Assembly (NCBI GenBank): GCA_963607345.1 | Contig: CAVDBL010000005.1 | Span: forward strand, 1 to 64,000 | Length of the DNA: 64,000 bases | From: W3P20-009 sp963607345 | GTDB taxonomy: Bacteria > Bacteroidota > Bacteroidia > Bacteroidales > Marinilabiliaceae | Direction of reading: 5' to 3' | Part shown: one piece after another, positions 45,992 to 55,560 of the stretch | Numbering within the stretch: the first letter of the stretch is position 1 | Layout of the letters: each line of letters starts with the position of its first letter | Notes under the pieces: model-generated | What the model was told of the DNA's origin: nothing | Databases searched by the model: none | What the model saw: only the letters and a program-made list of their open reading frames with translations | Translations under genes and position numbers: made by a program

Positions 45992-47101
45992 TTACTGCAA
46001 AATGTGGCGGAGTTTTTCTATCTCATTATCCCACGTCAGTTTAGTTGACAATGTCGCCATGTTTTTTCTCCACAGCGTCAGCCGCTCCCTGTTGTCCTTA
46101 ATGTCATTTATCGCTTGGGCTATCGCCTCGGGCGTGAGGTCATCAATGCAGGTGCCGACATTCTCGCCCTCGACGATGCGTCCTATTTCCGGGAGCCTGT
46201 TGGCAAGGATAGGCAGTCGAGCCTGTACGAAGTCGAAAACTCGGTTTGGCAACGCATAGTAATAATTCAGGCAGAGGTTGCGCATGAAGACAAGCCCCAT
46301 GTCGGCCGCCGCCATATAGGGCGGAAGTTGTGAGAAAGGAACCCGACCGACGAAATCGACCCTGTCGCTGACGCCCGTCTTGGCTGCCAAATCCTTAACT
46401 TCTTCAAGGACGTCGCCTCCGCCCACGACGACCAGCCGTACGCCGGGCATCGAAGGCAAGGCTTGTATCGTCTCCTCGATGCCGCGCCCTACGTTTACCG
46501 CACCCTGGTAGAGCAACGTGAAAGGTCGGTTGGCGTCGGGCGACGCATCTGCGATCTGCATGGCGCGAGAAGCCAGCGGGGCGTTGCGCACCACGAGAAA
46601 CTGCCGACCATACCTCTCTTTGAAAATATCGGCGATAGATTGACAGACCGTGACTGCGACGTCGGTCTTGCGGAGCTTCGGGACGCAGAAATTTTGGACG
46701 GCCCACCATACTCTCTTGACAAACGGCTTGCCTGCAATCTCGGGAACCTCGGGAAACAGCTCGTGGCTGTCCCATAGGAGGCGAATGCGTCGCAGCTGGG
46801 CGGCGGCTTGGCATCCGGCGAGGGTGTCAAGGTCGATTGACACGATAAGGTCTGCACGCTTGCCGAAGACGAGATCGAGGAAAAGGCGTATGTTGAGTTC
46901 GGCGTAGAAGAGTGGGCCATGCCAAAAGAGGAGGCGCATGTAGCGGATGCCAGGGGCGTTGGCGCGGTCTTCATGAGGGTGGCTACGCCCGAGAAGCGTC
47001 ACGTCATAGCCCAATGAGACGAGCGTCTGGCGCATCTTCTCGACGCGGTAGTCTGTGGTGAAATTGCTCTGCGAGCAAATGACGGCTCTGCGCATTGTCA
47101 T
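45992..47101 (-). CDS. Glycosyltransferase (GT-B fold, family 4-like)
   Basis: A 369-residue GT-B glycosyltransferase. The N-terminal half has MRRAVICSQSNFTTDYRVEK, and the donor domain has LLYQGAVNVGRGIEETIQAL, VVVGGGD and GRVPFSQLPPYMAAADMGLV, with the ExxN-type segment LPNRVFDFVQARLPI near residue 280, where the nucleotide-sugar is bound. The start is the ATG at 47101, which overlaps the stop of the upstream 6-dehydrogenase gene as ATGA; a TTG at 47110 is less likely. It probably transfers the uronate made by the four upstream genes, an inference from position. Confidence 0.86.
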   Translation of the reverse strand: MTMRRAVICSQSNFTTDYRVEKMRQTLVSLGYDVTLLGRSHPHEDRANAPGIRYMRLLFWHGPLFYAELNIRLFLDLVFGKRADLIVSIDLDTLAGCQAAAQLRRIRLLWDSHELFPEVPEIAGKPFVKRVWWAVQNFCVPKLRKTDVAVTVCQSIADIFKERYGRQFLVVRNAPLASRAMQIADASPDANRPFTLLYQGAVNVGRGIEETIQALPSMPGVRLVVVGGGDVLEEVKDLAAKTGVSDRVDFVGRVPFSQLPPYMAAADMGLVFMRNLCLNYYYALPNRVFDFVQARLPILANRLPEIGRIVEGENVGTCIDDLTPEAIAQAINDIKDNRERLTLWRKNMATLSTKLTWDNEIEKLRHILQ

Positions 47102-48393
47102 AAACTCCAAATATTAAAACCGTTGACGGATCGGAATAGGTTGTAGACGTCGGTCAGCACGCCGCCTTTGCGGAGGTGGGCGTCAAAGAACTCTTGCCCC
47201 AGCGTGCGAAACTGCGCGTGCGAAACTGCCACGACGATGGCGTCATATACGCCAACCGCCTCATCGTGAGGCTCGATGCCATATAAAGACTTTGCGTCGG
47301 TCTTGCTCGCCACGGGGTCTACAATGTCGATTTCGCCGATGCCGAAGGAGCGAAGCTCATTGACAATGTCGACCGACCTCGTGTTGCGCACGTCTTGCAC
47401 GTTCTCCTTGTATGTCAGTCCCATGACGAGGATGCGCATTTGCGAGACGTCGCCGCCACCGTCAAGTAGTCGTTTGATGGTCTCTTTGGCCGCGTAGCAG
47501 CCCATAGAGTCGTTTACGTATCGCCCTTTGTTGATTATTTGAGTGTGGTAGCCAATCTCTTTTGCCTTGTAGTCGAGGTAGTAGGGGTCGACGCCTATGC
47601 AGTGTCCACCGACGAGCCCGGGGTGGAATGGGAGAAAGTTCCATTTCGTCGATGCCGCCTCAAGCACGTCGCTCGTCTCGATGCCCATGCGGTTGAATAT
47701 GAGCGACATCTCGTTCATCAGCGCGATGTTGACGTCGCGTTGCGTGTTTTCAATAATCTTTGCCGCCTCGGCGACCTTGATGCTTGAGGCTCGGAACACC
47801 TCGGCGGATATGACCGACTGGTAGGCTCTCGCCACGAGGTCGAGGGCTTCGGGAGTGCGTGCGGCAACGACTTTGCGGACTGTCGTAAATGTGTGTCGTG
47901 GGTCGCCAGGGTTGATGCGCTCGGGGCTGTAGCCGAGGTGGAAGTCGGAATCTACGTGGAGACCAGACTCCTCCTCAAGGATGGGCAGCAGATCCTCCTC
48001 CACGCAACCGGGGTAGACGGTGCTCTCGACCACGACGGCGTCGCCTCGCTTGATCCGTTTGCCAATGGTGCGCATCGCGTCCTTCAGCAGCGAGAGGTCT
48101 GGCACCTTGCTGGAGTCGACGGGCGTAGGGGTGGCTACTATGTGGAAATTTGCTTTGGCTATTGCGTCGGGTGAGGAGGTGAACTCGACATTCGCGCCGG
48201 TGAACGCCTTGGGATCTATGGCTCCGCTGGGGTCTTTGCGATTGCGCAGCATGGCGACTCGCTCTGCGCTATGGTCATAGCCGATGACATGATACCTGCT
48301 TGCAAAAGCCAAGGCGGCTGGCAGCCCGACATAGCCAAGCCCTGTGACAGACACCGTGAGGTTGGGTACTGGCTCAGAGCGGAAATCTGTCAT
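47098..48393 (-). CDS. UDP-N-acetylhexosamine 6-dehydrogenase (TviB/WbpO type)
   Basis: An NAD-dependent four-electron dehydrogenase that oxidises C6 of a UDP-N-acetylhexosamine to the uronate, 431 residues. The NAD site is VTGLGYVGLPAALAFA, STVYPGCVEEDLLP follows, and the active-site segment is VGGHCIGVDPYYLDYKA with the catalytic Cys. The KWNFLPFHPGLVGGHCIG form is typical of TviB/WbpO rather than of WecC. TviB acts on UDP-GlcNAc and WbpO on UDP-GalNAc, so the sugar configuration is open. It overlaps both neighbours by four bases, so translation is coupled. Confidence 0.92.
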   Translation of the reverse strand: MTDFRSEPVPNLTVSVTGLGYVGLPAALAFASRYHVIGYDHSAERVAMLRNRKDPSGAIDPKAFTGANVEFTSSPDAIAKANFHIVATPTPVDSSKVPDLSLLKDAMRTIGKRIKRGDAVVVESTVYPGCVEEDLLPILEEESGLHVDSDFHLGYSPERINPGDPRHTFTTVRKVVAARTPEALDLVARAYQSVISAEVFRASSIKVAEAAKIIENTQRDVNIALMNEMSLIFNRMGIETSDVLEAASTKWNFLPFHPGLVGGHCIGVDPYYLDYKAKEIGYHTQIINKGRYVNDSMGCYAAKETIKRLLDGGGDVSQMRILVMGLTYKENVQDVRNTRSVDIVNELRSFGIGEIDIVDPVASKTDAKSLYGIEPHDEAVGVYDAIVVAVSHAQFRTLGQEFFDAHLRKGGVLTDVYNLFRSVNGFNIWSL

Positions 48394-49454
48394 GGTCGGT
48401 AGGATAGTGGGGTGGGCGATTTGAAGTCGCCCTTGCGGAAGGCGAGGACTCGCTCTATGACGCTGATTACGGCAGCCCCGTCATTGTAGTCGGCTGTCGG
48501 GGTGGCGTTGCGAAGAAGGACGTCGGCCACGTTGTCGTAGACGAAGCAATGGTTGGCTGCCGAACCCTTGTATGCGCCGTAGTCGTTGGGTGGGTTGGGT
48601 GCTGGAAGTTGAGGCATCTCGTAGCCCGGAATCTTACATTGGATGACGTCGCTCATGTATTGCCCGCCCACCTTGACGCTGCCATGCGTGCCGATGAGAA
48701 TGATGGACGACTCGAAATTTTCGGCTGGGACTGCCGTTGTGTAGTTGAACGTACCTATCGCCCCGTCGCGTCGGGTCTTGAAGGTGAAAGCTCCCGTGTC
48801 TTCAAAGTCTGTAGTTTCCTTGTGCGCGTAGTCGGCGAATGTGGCGTAAAGGATGTCGATGTCGCCCACAAGCCAAAGCATGATGTCGATGAAGTGCGAG
48901 AATTGGGTGAATAGCGTGCCGCCGTCGAGATCTGCGGTGCCATGCCATGACCCTGGCTTATAATACCTGCCGTCGCGGTTCCATTGGCAATTTATGACGA
49001 CGGAAGTAAGAGGTCCGAGTGTGCCGTCGTTCACGATGCCTTTGAGCCACTGGGAGGTCGGTGTGAAGCGGTTTTGGAAGACGCTTATGACTTGTGCGCC
49101 CGAAGCCTTGGCTGCGTCGCCAATGCGCTTGGTGTCTATCGTGTTGAGGGCCAATGGTTTCTCCATCAAGATGTTGACGCCATGGTTCAGGGCTTTGACG
49201 GCGATGTCGGCATGGTAGCCGTTGGGCGTACAAATAGACAAGACGTCGATATCTGTCATGGCGTCGAGCATCTCGTCGACGGAAGAGAAGAAAGGAACGC
49301 CCGTTGGAGCGTCGCATGCTGAAGGTGTCTTGACGTCGGCCACAGCTACGAGCTGCATCTCTTTGTTCGCGTCGATCATCGCTAAGTGGCGATGACCAAT
49401 ATAGCCAAGGCCGATGACGGCCATTCGCAAGGGGGCTTTATATTTTGTTGGCAT
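48390..49454 (-). CDS. wbpB: Gfo/Idh/MocA oxidoreductase (WbpB-like UDP-sugar 3-dehydrogenase)
   Basis: A 354-residue NAD-dependent oxidoreductase. The Rossmann motif is MAVIGLGYIGHRHLAMI, the catalytic EKPLALN is present, and SWHGTADLDGGTLFTQFSH is a segment shared with WbpB-type enzymes, which oxidise C3 of UDP-GlcNAcA. Its start lies inside the end of the acetyltransferase gene and its end overlaps the 6-dehydrogenase start. The assignment rests on family features together with the three pathway neighbours. Confidence 0.85.
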   Translation of the reverse strand: MPTKYKAPLRMAVIGLGYIGHRHLAMIDANKEMQLVAVADVKTPSACDAPTGVPFFSSVDEMLDAMTDIDVLSICTPNGYHADIAVKALNHGVNILMEKPLALNTIDTKRIGDAAKASGAQVISVFQNRFTPTSQWLKGIVNDGTLGPLTSVVINCQWNRDGRYYKPGSWHGTADLDGGTLFTQFSHFIDIMLWLVGDIDILYATFADYAHKETTDFEDTGAFTFKTRRDGAIGTFNYTTAVPAENFESSIILIGTHGSVKVGGQYMSDVIQCKIPGYEMPQLPAPNPPNDYGAYKGSAANHCFVYDNVADVLLRNATPTADYNDGAAVISVIERVLAFRKGDFKSPTPLSYRP

Positions 49455-50031
49455 TGTCTTTTATCAAGGTAACTGTTTTGCCGTCAAGGAAGTAGACTTC
49501 TCCACTTCCAGAGAGGCGTGCATATCCGTCGATGTCGAAAGTCAGTTTCTCACCGCTGCGAGACACCCATCCTCTTTGCCGAGCAGGGTTGCCTGTCATG
49601 AGCGCGAAAGCCGGCACGTCGCGCGTCACGACACTCCCGGCTCCGACAAGGGCGTACTCGCCTATAGTGACACCGCATACGACAGTGACGTTAGCTCCGA
49701 TCGACGCCCCTCGGCACAGTAGGGTCGGTCGGTACTCGTTTTTTCGGCTGATGAATGCGCGCGGGTTTATGACGTTGGTGAACACGGCCGACGGACCGAC
49801 GAAGACATCGTCTTCGAGAGTCACGCCATCGTATATCGAGACGTTGTTTTGGATTCTACACCCATTGCCGATACGCGCTGTCGGCAAGACGACGACATTC
49901 TGCCCTAAAGAGCAGCGGCTGCCTACGTGGCATCCCGACACGAGGTGGCAGAAATGCCATATTCGCGTGTCGTCGCCTATGTGGCATCCTTCGTCGATGA
50001 TGGCTGATGGGTGGATTTGGGGACTCGCCAT
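49438..50031 (-). CDS. wbpD: Sugar N-acetyltransferase, left-handed beta-helix (WbpD-like)
   Basis: A 197-residue hexapeptide-repeat acetyltransferase. IHPSAIIDEGCHIGDDTRIW and HFCHLVSGCHVGSRCSLGQN open the beta-helix, and GASIGANVTVVCGVTIGEYA and LVGAGSVVTRDVPAFALMTG end it, closely following the WbpD pattern. WbpD acetylates the 3-amino group of UDP-GlcNAc(3NH2)A. The short C-terminal beta region (EKLTFDIDGYARLSGS) is also typical. It begins six bases after the aminotransferase stop and overlaps the oxidoreductase start by 17 bases. Confidence 0.9.
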   Translation of the reverse strand: MASPQIHPSAIIDEGCHIGDDTRIWHFCHLVSGCHVGSRCSLGQNVVVLPTARIGNGCRIQNNVSIYDGVTLEDDVFVGPSAVFTNVINPRAFISRKNEYRPTLLCRGASIGANVTVVCGVTIGEYALVGAGSVVTRDVPAFALMTGNPARQRGWVSRSGEKLTFDIDGYARLSGSGEVYFLDGKTVTLIKDNANKI

Positions 50032-50037
50032 TAGCGT

Positions 50038-51150
50038 CTACTTTTCAAGGTGCGCGCCTATGTGCCAGGCGTTCAGCGTGTCTGCCACGACGCGAATGTC
50101 GTCTGGCGTTATCTCACTGTGTATCGGTATGGACAGAACCTCGCGGCACGCTCGTTCCGTCTCGGGAAGCGACAGGCTGTCTTGGGCAAAGACGGGTTGT
50201 CGGTGGATTGGGGTGGGGTAGTAGACCATCGAGTCGATGGAATGGTTCGAGAGATATTGACGTACGTCGTCACGGCAACCATAGTTGACGCGGATTGTGA
50301 ACTGGTTGAACGTATGACCGTCGGTGTAGTCGGGAAGGACGAAGAAGTCGTTGCCCTTCAATGCGTTGCGATATGCCATGGCTGCCGAGCGTCGGCGTGA
50401 CAGAATCTCGTCGATGTGGCGCAACTTTACTCGCAGCACGGCGGCCTGCATTTCGTCGAGGCGGCTGTTCATCCCTGTGGCCTCGCTGTTGTACTTGACG
50501 ACGCTCCCGTGACTGGCAAACATGCGTATGCGGGCGGCCAATTCGTCGGAGCTGGTGAAGAGGGCACCGCCGTCGCCCATGCAGGCGAGGTTTTTCGTGG
50601 GGAAGAACGACGTGCACCCAATGTGGCCCACAGAGCAAGCCATTTTCTTTTGCCCACGTATCGTCTGCGTCGCCCCGAACGACTGGGCGGCGTCCTCGAC
50701 GACAAAGAGGTTGTGGCGGGCGGCAATGTCCATGATAGGCTCCATGTCGGCCATCCGCCCGTAGAGGTGGACGGGTATTATGGCTCGCGTCCGTGGCGTT
50801 ATCTTGCGCTCAACGTCTTGGGGCGAGATGTTGAAAGATTTGGGGTCTATGTCTGCGAATATGACGTTAATCCCTATCAGGGTGGCGGCTTCGGCTGTGG
50901 CGATGAAAGAATGGGACGGCACGATGACCTCGTCGCCGCCTTTCACGCCTAATGCCATGAGAGCCAGTGTGATGGCCTCTGTGCCGTTGGCGCACGTTAT
51001 GGCGTGGGACGTCCCTACGTAGGATGCGAGTTCCGCCTCAAGTTGACGGACGTTTTCGCCTCGGATATATCGTCCGCTGGCTGCTACTGTGTTTATGGCT
51101 TTTGACAGTTCGGTCTCGTAACGCAAGTAGACTGCATGGAGGTCGACCAT
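50038..51150 (-). CDS. wbpE: DegT/DnrJ/EryC1/StrS aminotransferase (WbpE-like)
   Basis: A PLP-dependent sugar aminotransferase, 370 residues. TCANGTEAITLALMALGV is the PLP phosphate site, VVEDAAQSFGA holds the ring-stacking Asp, and TSFFPTKNLACMGDGGAL holds the Schiff-base Lys. In the WbpABED pathway it puts the amino group on C3. The ATG at 51150 fits the family; the frame open to 51300 would add 50 residues of unlikely sequence. First gene of the minus-strand cassette; a possible -7 box (TAACTTTA on the minus strand) lies at 51235-51242. Confidence 0.9.
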   Translation of the reverse strand: MVDLHAVYLRYETELSKAINTVAASGRYIRGENVRQLEAELASYVGTSHAITCANGTEAITLALMALGVKGGDEVIVPSHSFIATAEAATLIGINVIFADIDPKSFNISPQDVERKITPRTRAIIPVHLYGRMADMEPIMDIAARHNLFVVEDAAQSFGATQTIRGQKKMACSVGHIGCTSFFPTKNLACMGDGGALFTSSDELAARIRMFASHGSVVKYNSEATGMNSRLDEMQAAVLRVKLRHIDEILSRRRSAAMAYRNALKGNDFFVLPDYTDGHTFNQFTIRVNYGCRDDVRQYLSNHSIDSMVYYPTPIHRQPVFAQDSLSLPETERACREVLSIPIHSEITPDDIRVVADTLNAWHIGAHLEK

Positions 51151-51234
51151 GTCGATTTTTCTGTCGGAAGTTTCGTTCACTGTCTGTATGTAAACGGTGC
51201 GATGCTCAAAGTGTTGCGGCGCACGCTCAGAATA

Positions 51235-51242
51235 TAAAGTTA
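51235..51242 (-). promoter_or_regulatory. Candidate -7 box of the sugar cassette
   Basis: TAACTTTA on the minus strand matches TAnnTTTG at seven of eight positions, 85 bases before the aminotransferase start. It faces away from the typA promoter at 51362. Confidence 0.4.
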
Positions 51243-51361
51243 TGCAAAAAGATGAAAAGTAGAGGAATGTAAAGATTTGTTGTGGGGGCGGCGTCGCCAT
51301 TGTGAAAAGCAGGAAAGGAACTTTAACATGGCACCTTGGATGGGCAAAACATTGAAATAGT

Positions 51362-51369
51362 TACCTTTG
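51362..51369 (+). promoter_or_regulatory. -7 box of the typA promoter
   Basis: TACCTTTG is a full consensus match 41 bases before the ATG. The nearest upstream TTG (51336-51338) is 23 bases away, a little farther than usual. Confidence 0.62.
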
Positions 51370-51410
51370 CGCTTTCTGATAAGAGAGAATACAGAATATC
51401 AAGATATAAA

Positions 51411-53234
<1,824 letters not shown>

Positions 53235-53255
53235 GGCTTAATGCTTCAAAGATAG

Positions 53256-53306
53256 AGGCGCCAACCCTCATTCGGAGACTTTCTTCCGAGGAGGGTTGGC
53301 GCCTCA
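53256..53306 (+). terminator. Hairpin after typA, probable terminator
   Basis: Arms 53256-53270 and 53292-53306 pair perfectly over 15 positions, with a second small stem (TCGGA/TCCGA) inside the loop. Only weak T enrichment follows. Confidence 0.7.
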
Positions 53307-53356
53307 CTATTTGTGGGCAAATGAATTAGGGGTCGCGTAATTTCCCAAATTATACC

Positions 53357-53364
53357 TATTTTTG
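53357..53364 (+). promoter_or_regulatory. -7 box directly before the M23 peptidase ATG
   Basis: TATTTTTG is a full match to TAnnTTTG and ends seven bases before the ATG. Transcription would start at or next to the start codon, implying a leaderless or near-leaderless mRNA. No good -33 element is seen. Confidence 0.45.
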
Positions 53365-53371
53365 AATTGCC

Positions 53372-54274
53372 ATGTCCAATAGTCAAAAGAAAGAGAGCAA
53401 GCTGCACCGCATGTTGCGGATGACAGTTTTCGTTGACAAATCGTTCGAGCAGCTTTTCACTATTCGCTTCACCCCCATTGCCCTGGGTGTGGGAATCGGT
53501 GCGCTCGCCATTCTCCTCATAGCTGGTGTGACGGTACTCATCGCTTTCACTGGCTTGCGCGAGTATATCCCCGGCTACCCGACGGGCGAGGAGCGCGCCA
53601 TGATCCTCCACAATCTCCAGCGTGCCGACTCTCTTGCGAGCGAGCTCGCCCTGCGCGACAATATGCTCAACAACCTCCGTATCGTGCTGCGCGGCGACGA
53701 CCAGCCGGCAAGCGTCGACCATGCGGGGCAGGAAGGCACGTCGCCCGTAACCAAACAGTTGCTCGCCAACCTCAACCAGGCGAAGAGCGACGAGGAGTCC
53801 GCATTCCTCACCGACATAGAAAATCAAGACAAGTACGACGTCGCCGACGACTCCGAACCCGATGCGACCATAAACTCCGAACTCGAGTCCACTTTCTTCT
53901 TCAGCCCACTCAAAGGCATTGTGACCGACCGATTCGGTGTCCGCAATGGGCATCTTGGCGTCGACATCGCCGCCTCCGACGGCACGCCAGTCATGAGCAC
54001 CCTCGCCGGCACGGTCATCTTCTCCGAATGGACGCTCCAGACGGGATACGTCATAGCCGTGCAGCATGACAATCAGCTCGTCTCCATCTACAAGCATAAC
54101 GCCCAACTCCTTAAATCGCAAGGCTCCCGCGTCAAGGCAGGCGAGGCCATAGCCATGGTCGGCAACTCTGGTGAGCTCTCATCGGGTCCCCATCTCCATT
54201 TTGAGCTGTGGTATAAAGGTGCGCCTCTCAATCCTGAGAACTACATAGAGTTTGAGCCCAAGACGCAAGAATAA
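53372..54274 (+). CDS. M23 family metallopeptidase
   Basis: A peptidoglycan endopeptidase-type protein of 300 residues. It has a cytoplasmic Lys-rich start, one membrane helix at about 33-58, a helical periplasmic linker (about 70-140), and an M23 (LytM) domain at about 175-290. The zinc motifs HLGVDIAA (HxxxD) and GPHLHFELW (HxH) are intact, so the enzyme is probably active. YKHNAQLL replaces the usual YAHLS. dxr starts 37 bases downstream; the M23-dxr order is common in Bacteroidales. Confidence 0.92.
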   Translation: MSNSQKKESKLHRMLRMTVFVDKSFEQLFTIRFTPIALGVGIGALAILLIAGVTVLIAFTGLREYIPGYPTGEERAMILHNLQRADSLASELALRDNMLNNLRIVLRGDDQPASVDHAGQEGTSPVTKQLLANLNQAKSDEESAFLTDIENQDKYDVADDSEPDATINSELESTFFFSPLKGIVTDRFGVRNGHLGVDIAASDGTPVMSTLAGTVIFSEWTLQTGYVIAVQHDNQLVSIYKHNAQLLKSQGSRVKAGEAIAMVGNSGELSSGPHLHFELWYKGAPLNPENYIEFEPKTQE

Positions 54275-54310
54275 AAGGCTCGCTCACCTCCATCTTTACA
54301 GAAGAACATC

Positions 54311-55501
54311 ATGGCTAAAGCAAACGTGCAAGGTCGACAGCGTATCGCCATCCTCGGCAGTACCGGATCTATTGGAACCCAAACAGTTGACGTCATAAGG
54401 ATGCATTCCGACGTGATGCAGGCTACGCTGCTCGTGGCCCGTCGCAACGTCGAGCTGCTGGCCAAGCAGGCCCTTGAGCTGCGACCCGAGCGTGTCGTCA
54501 TTGCCGACGAGTCGCTCCGCGACAGGCTCGCCGCCCTTCTCGCCGACACTGATATCGAGGTTCTCGCAGGTGCCGCCGCCATCGAGGATGCCGTCCAAGC
54601 CGACAGCGTCGATGTCGTCGTGGCGGCCATGGTCGGCTTCAGCGGTTTTGGTCCGACAATGGCGGCCATCCGAGCGCGCAAGACCATAGCTCTCGCAAAT
54701 AAGGAGACGCTCGTCGTCGCAGGTCAGATCGTCATGAAAGCCGCGCAAGATGCTGGCGTGCCAATACTCCCCGTCGATTCCGAACACTCCGCAATTTTCC
54801 AATGCCTCCAAGGCGAGGGCAACCCTCCGCGACGCAAGATCATCCTGACCGCCAGTGGTGGCCCTTTCCGAGGCATGAGCCGAGAGCAACTCGCCAACGT
54901 CACGCCCCAGATGGCGCTCCGTCATCCAAACTGGGATATGGGAGCCAAGGTCACTATCGACTCCGCATCCATGATGAACAAAGGTCTCGAGGCCATCGAG
55001 GCGCGCTGGCTGTTTAACGTCCCCGCCTCGCAGATCGACATTCTTGTCCATCCCCAAAGCATCGTACATTCGCTCGTTGAGTTTGCCGACGGCTCCATAA
55101 AGGCCCAGCTCGCCATGCCCGACATGCGCCTCCCAATCCAATATGCGCTGACCTATCCGCAGCGTCTCCCGTCTCCCGTCGAGCATCTCGACCTCGCGAC
55201 CTGCGGACCTCTCACGTTCGAGAAGCCCGACACCTCTGTCTTCCGCAATCTCGCCATCGCTCTCGAAGCTCTCGACCGCGGAGGCAACGCCCCATGCGTC
55301 ATGAACGGAGCCAACGAGATAGCCGTCGCACGCTTCCTCGACGGCAAGATAGGTTTCCTCCAGATGACCGATGTCGTCGCCGAGACCATGAGCCAAGTGC
55401 CTTTCTCCGCCAAACCGACGATGGACGACCTCTACGCAACCGACGCCGAGGCTCGCGAAAAGGCGACTGAAATATGCTCCAGAATCCAAAGGATTTTGTA
55501 G
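54311..55501 (+). CDS. dxr: 1-deoxy-D-xylulose 5-phosphate reductoisomerase
   Basis: First committed step of the MEP isoprenoid pathway, 396 residues. LGSTGSIGTQTVDVI is the NADPH site, ALANKETLVVAG, PVDSEHSAIFQCL, TASGGPFRG and GAKVTIDSASMMNKGLEAIE are the catalytic and metal-binding segments, and VHPQSIVHSLVEF follows. Residues are complete. In relatives, rseP often follows dxr; here a propeller/SpoIIE sensor follows instead, with its own promoter starting three bases after the stop. Confidence 0.98.
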   Translation: MAKANVQGRQRIAILGSTGSIGTQTVDVIRMHSDVMQATLLVARRNVELLAKQALELRPERVVIADESLRDRLAALLADTDIEVLAGAAAIEDAVQADSVDVVVAAMVGFSGFGPTMAAIRARKTIALANKETLVVAGQIVMKAAQDAGVPILPVDSEHSAIFQCLQGEGNPPRRKIILTASGGPFRGMSREQLANVTPQMALRHPNWDMGAKVTIDSASMMNKGLEAIEARWLFNVPASQIDILVHPQSIVHSLVEFADGSIKAQLAMPDMRLPIQYALTYPQRLPSPVEHLDLATCGPLTFEKPDTSVFRNLAIALEALDRGGNAPCVMNGANEIAVARFLDGKIGFLQMTDVVAETMSQVPFSAKPTMDDLYATDAEAREKATEICSRIQRIL

Positions 55502-55503
55502 TG

Positions 55504-55533
55504 TTGACCTCCACAACTTTTTGATTATCTTTG
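55504..55533 (+). promoter_or_regulatory. Promoter of the propeller/SpoIIE sensor gene
   Basis: TTG at 55504-55506 and TATCTTTG at 55526-55533 are 19 bases apart, a full consensus match. This argues against the TTG at 55531 as a start codon, since it lies inside the -7 box. Confidence 0.82.
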
Positions 55534-55560
55534 AGGGACGACAAATCACCTTCAGGCACA

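Noticed and set aside
45393..51150. The minus-strand block as a mobile island
   Set aside because: It is accessory in character, but I see no integrase, transposase, flanking direct repeats or adjacent tRNA boundary to support mobility.
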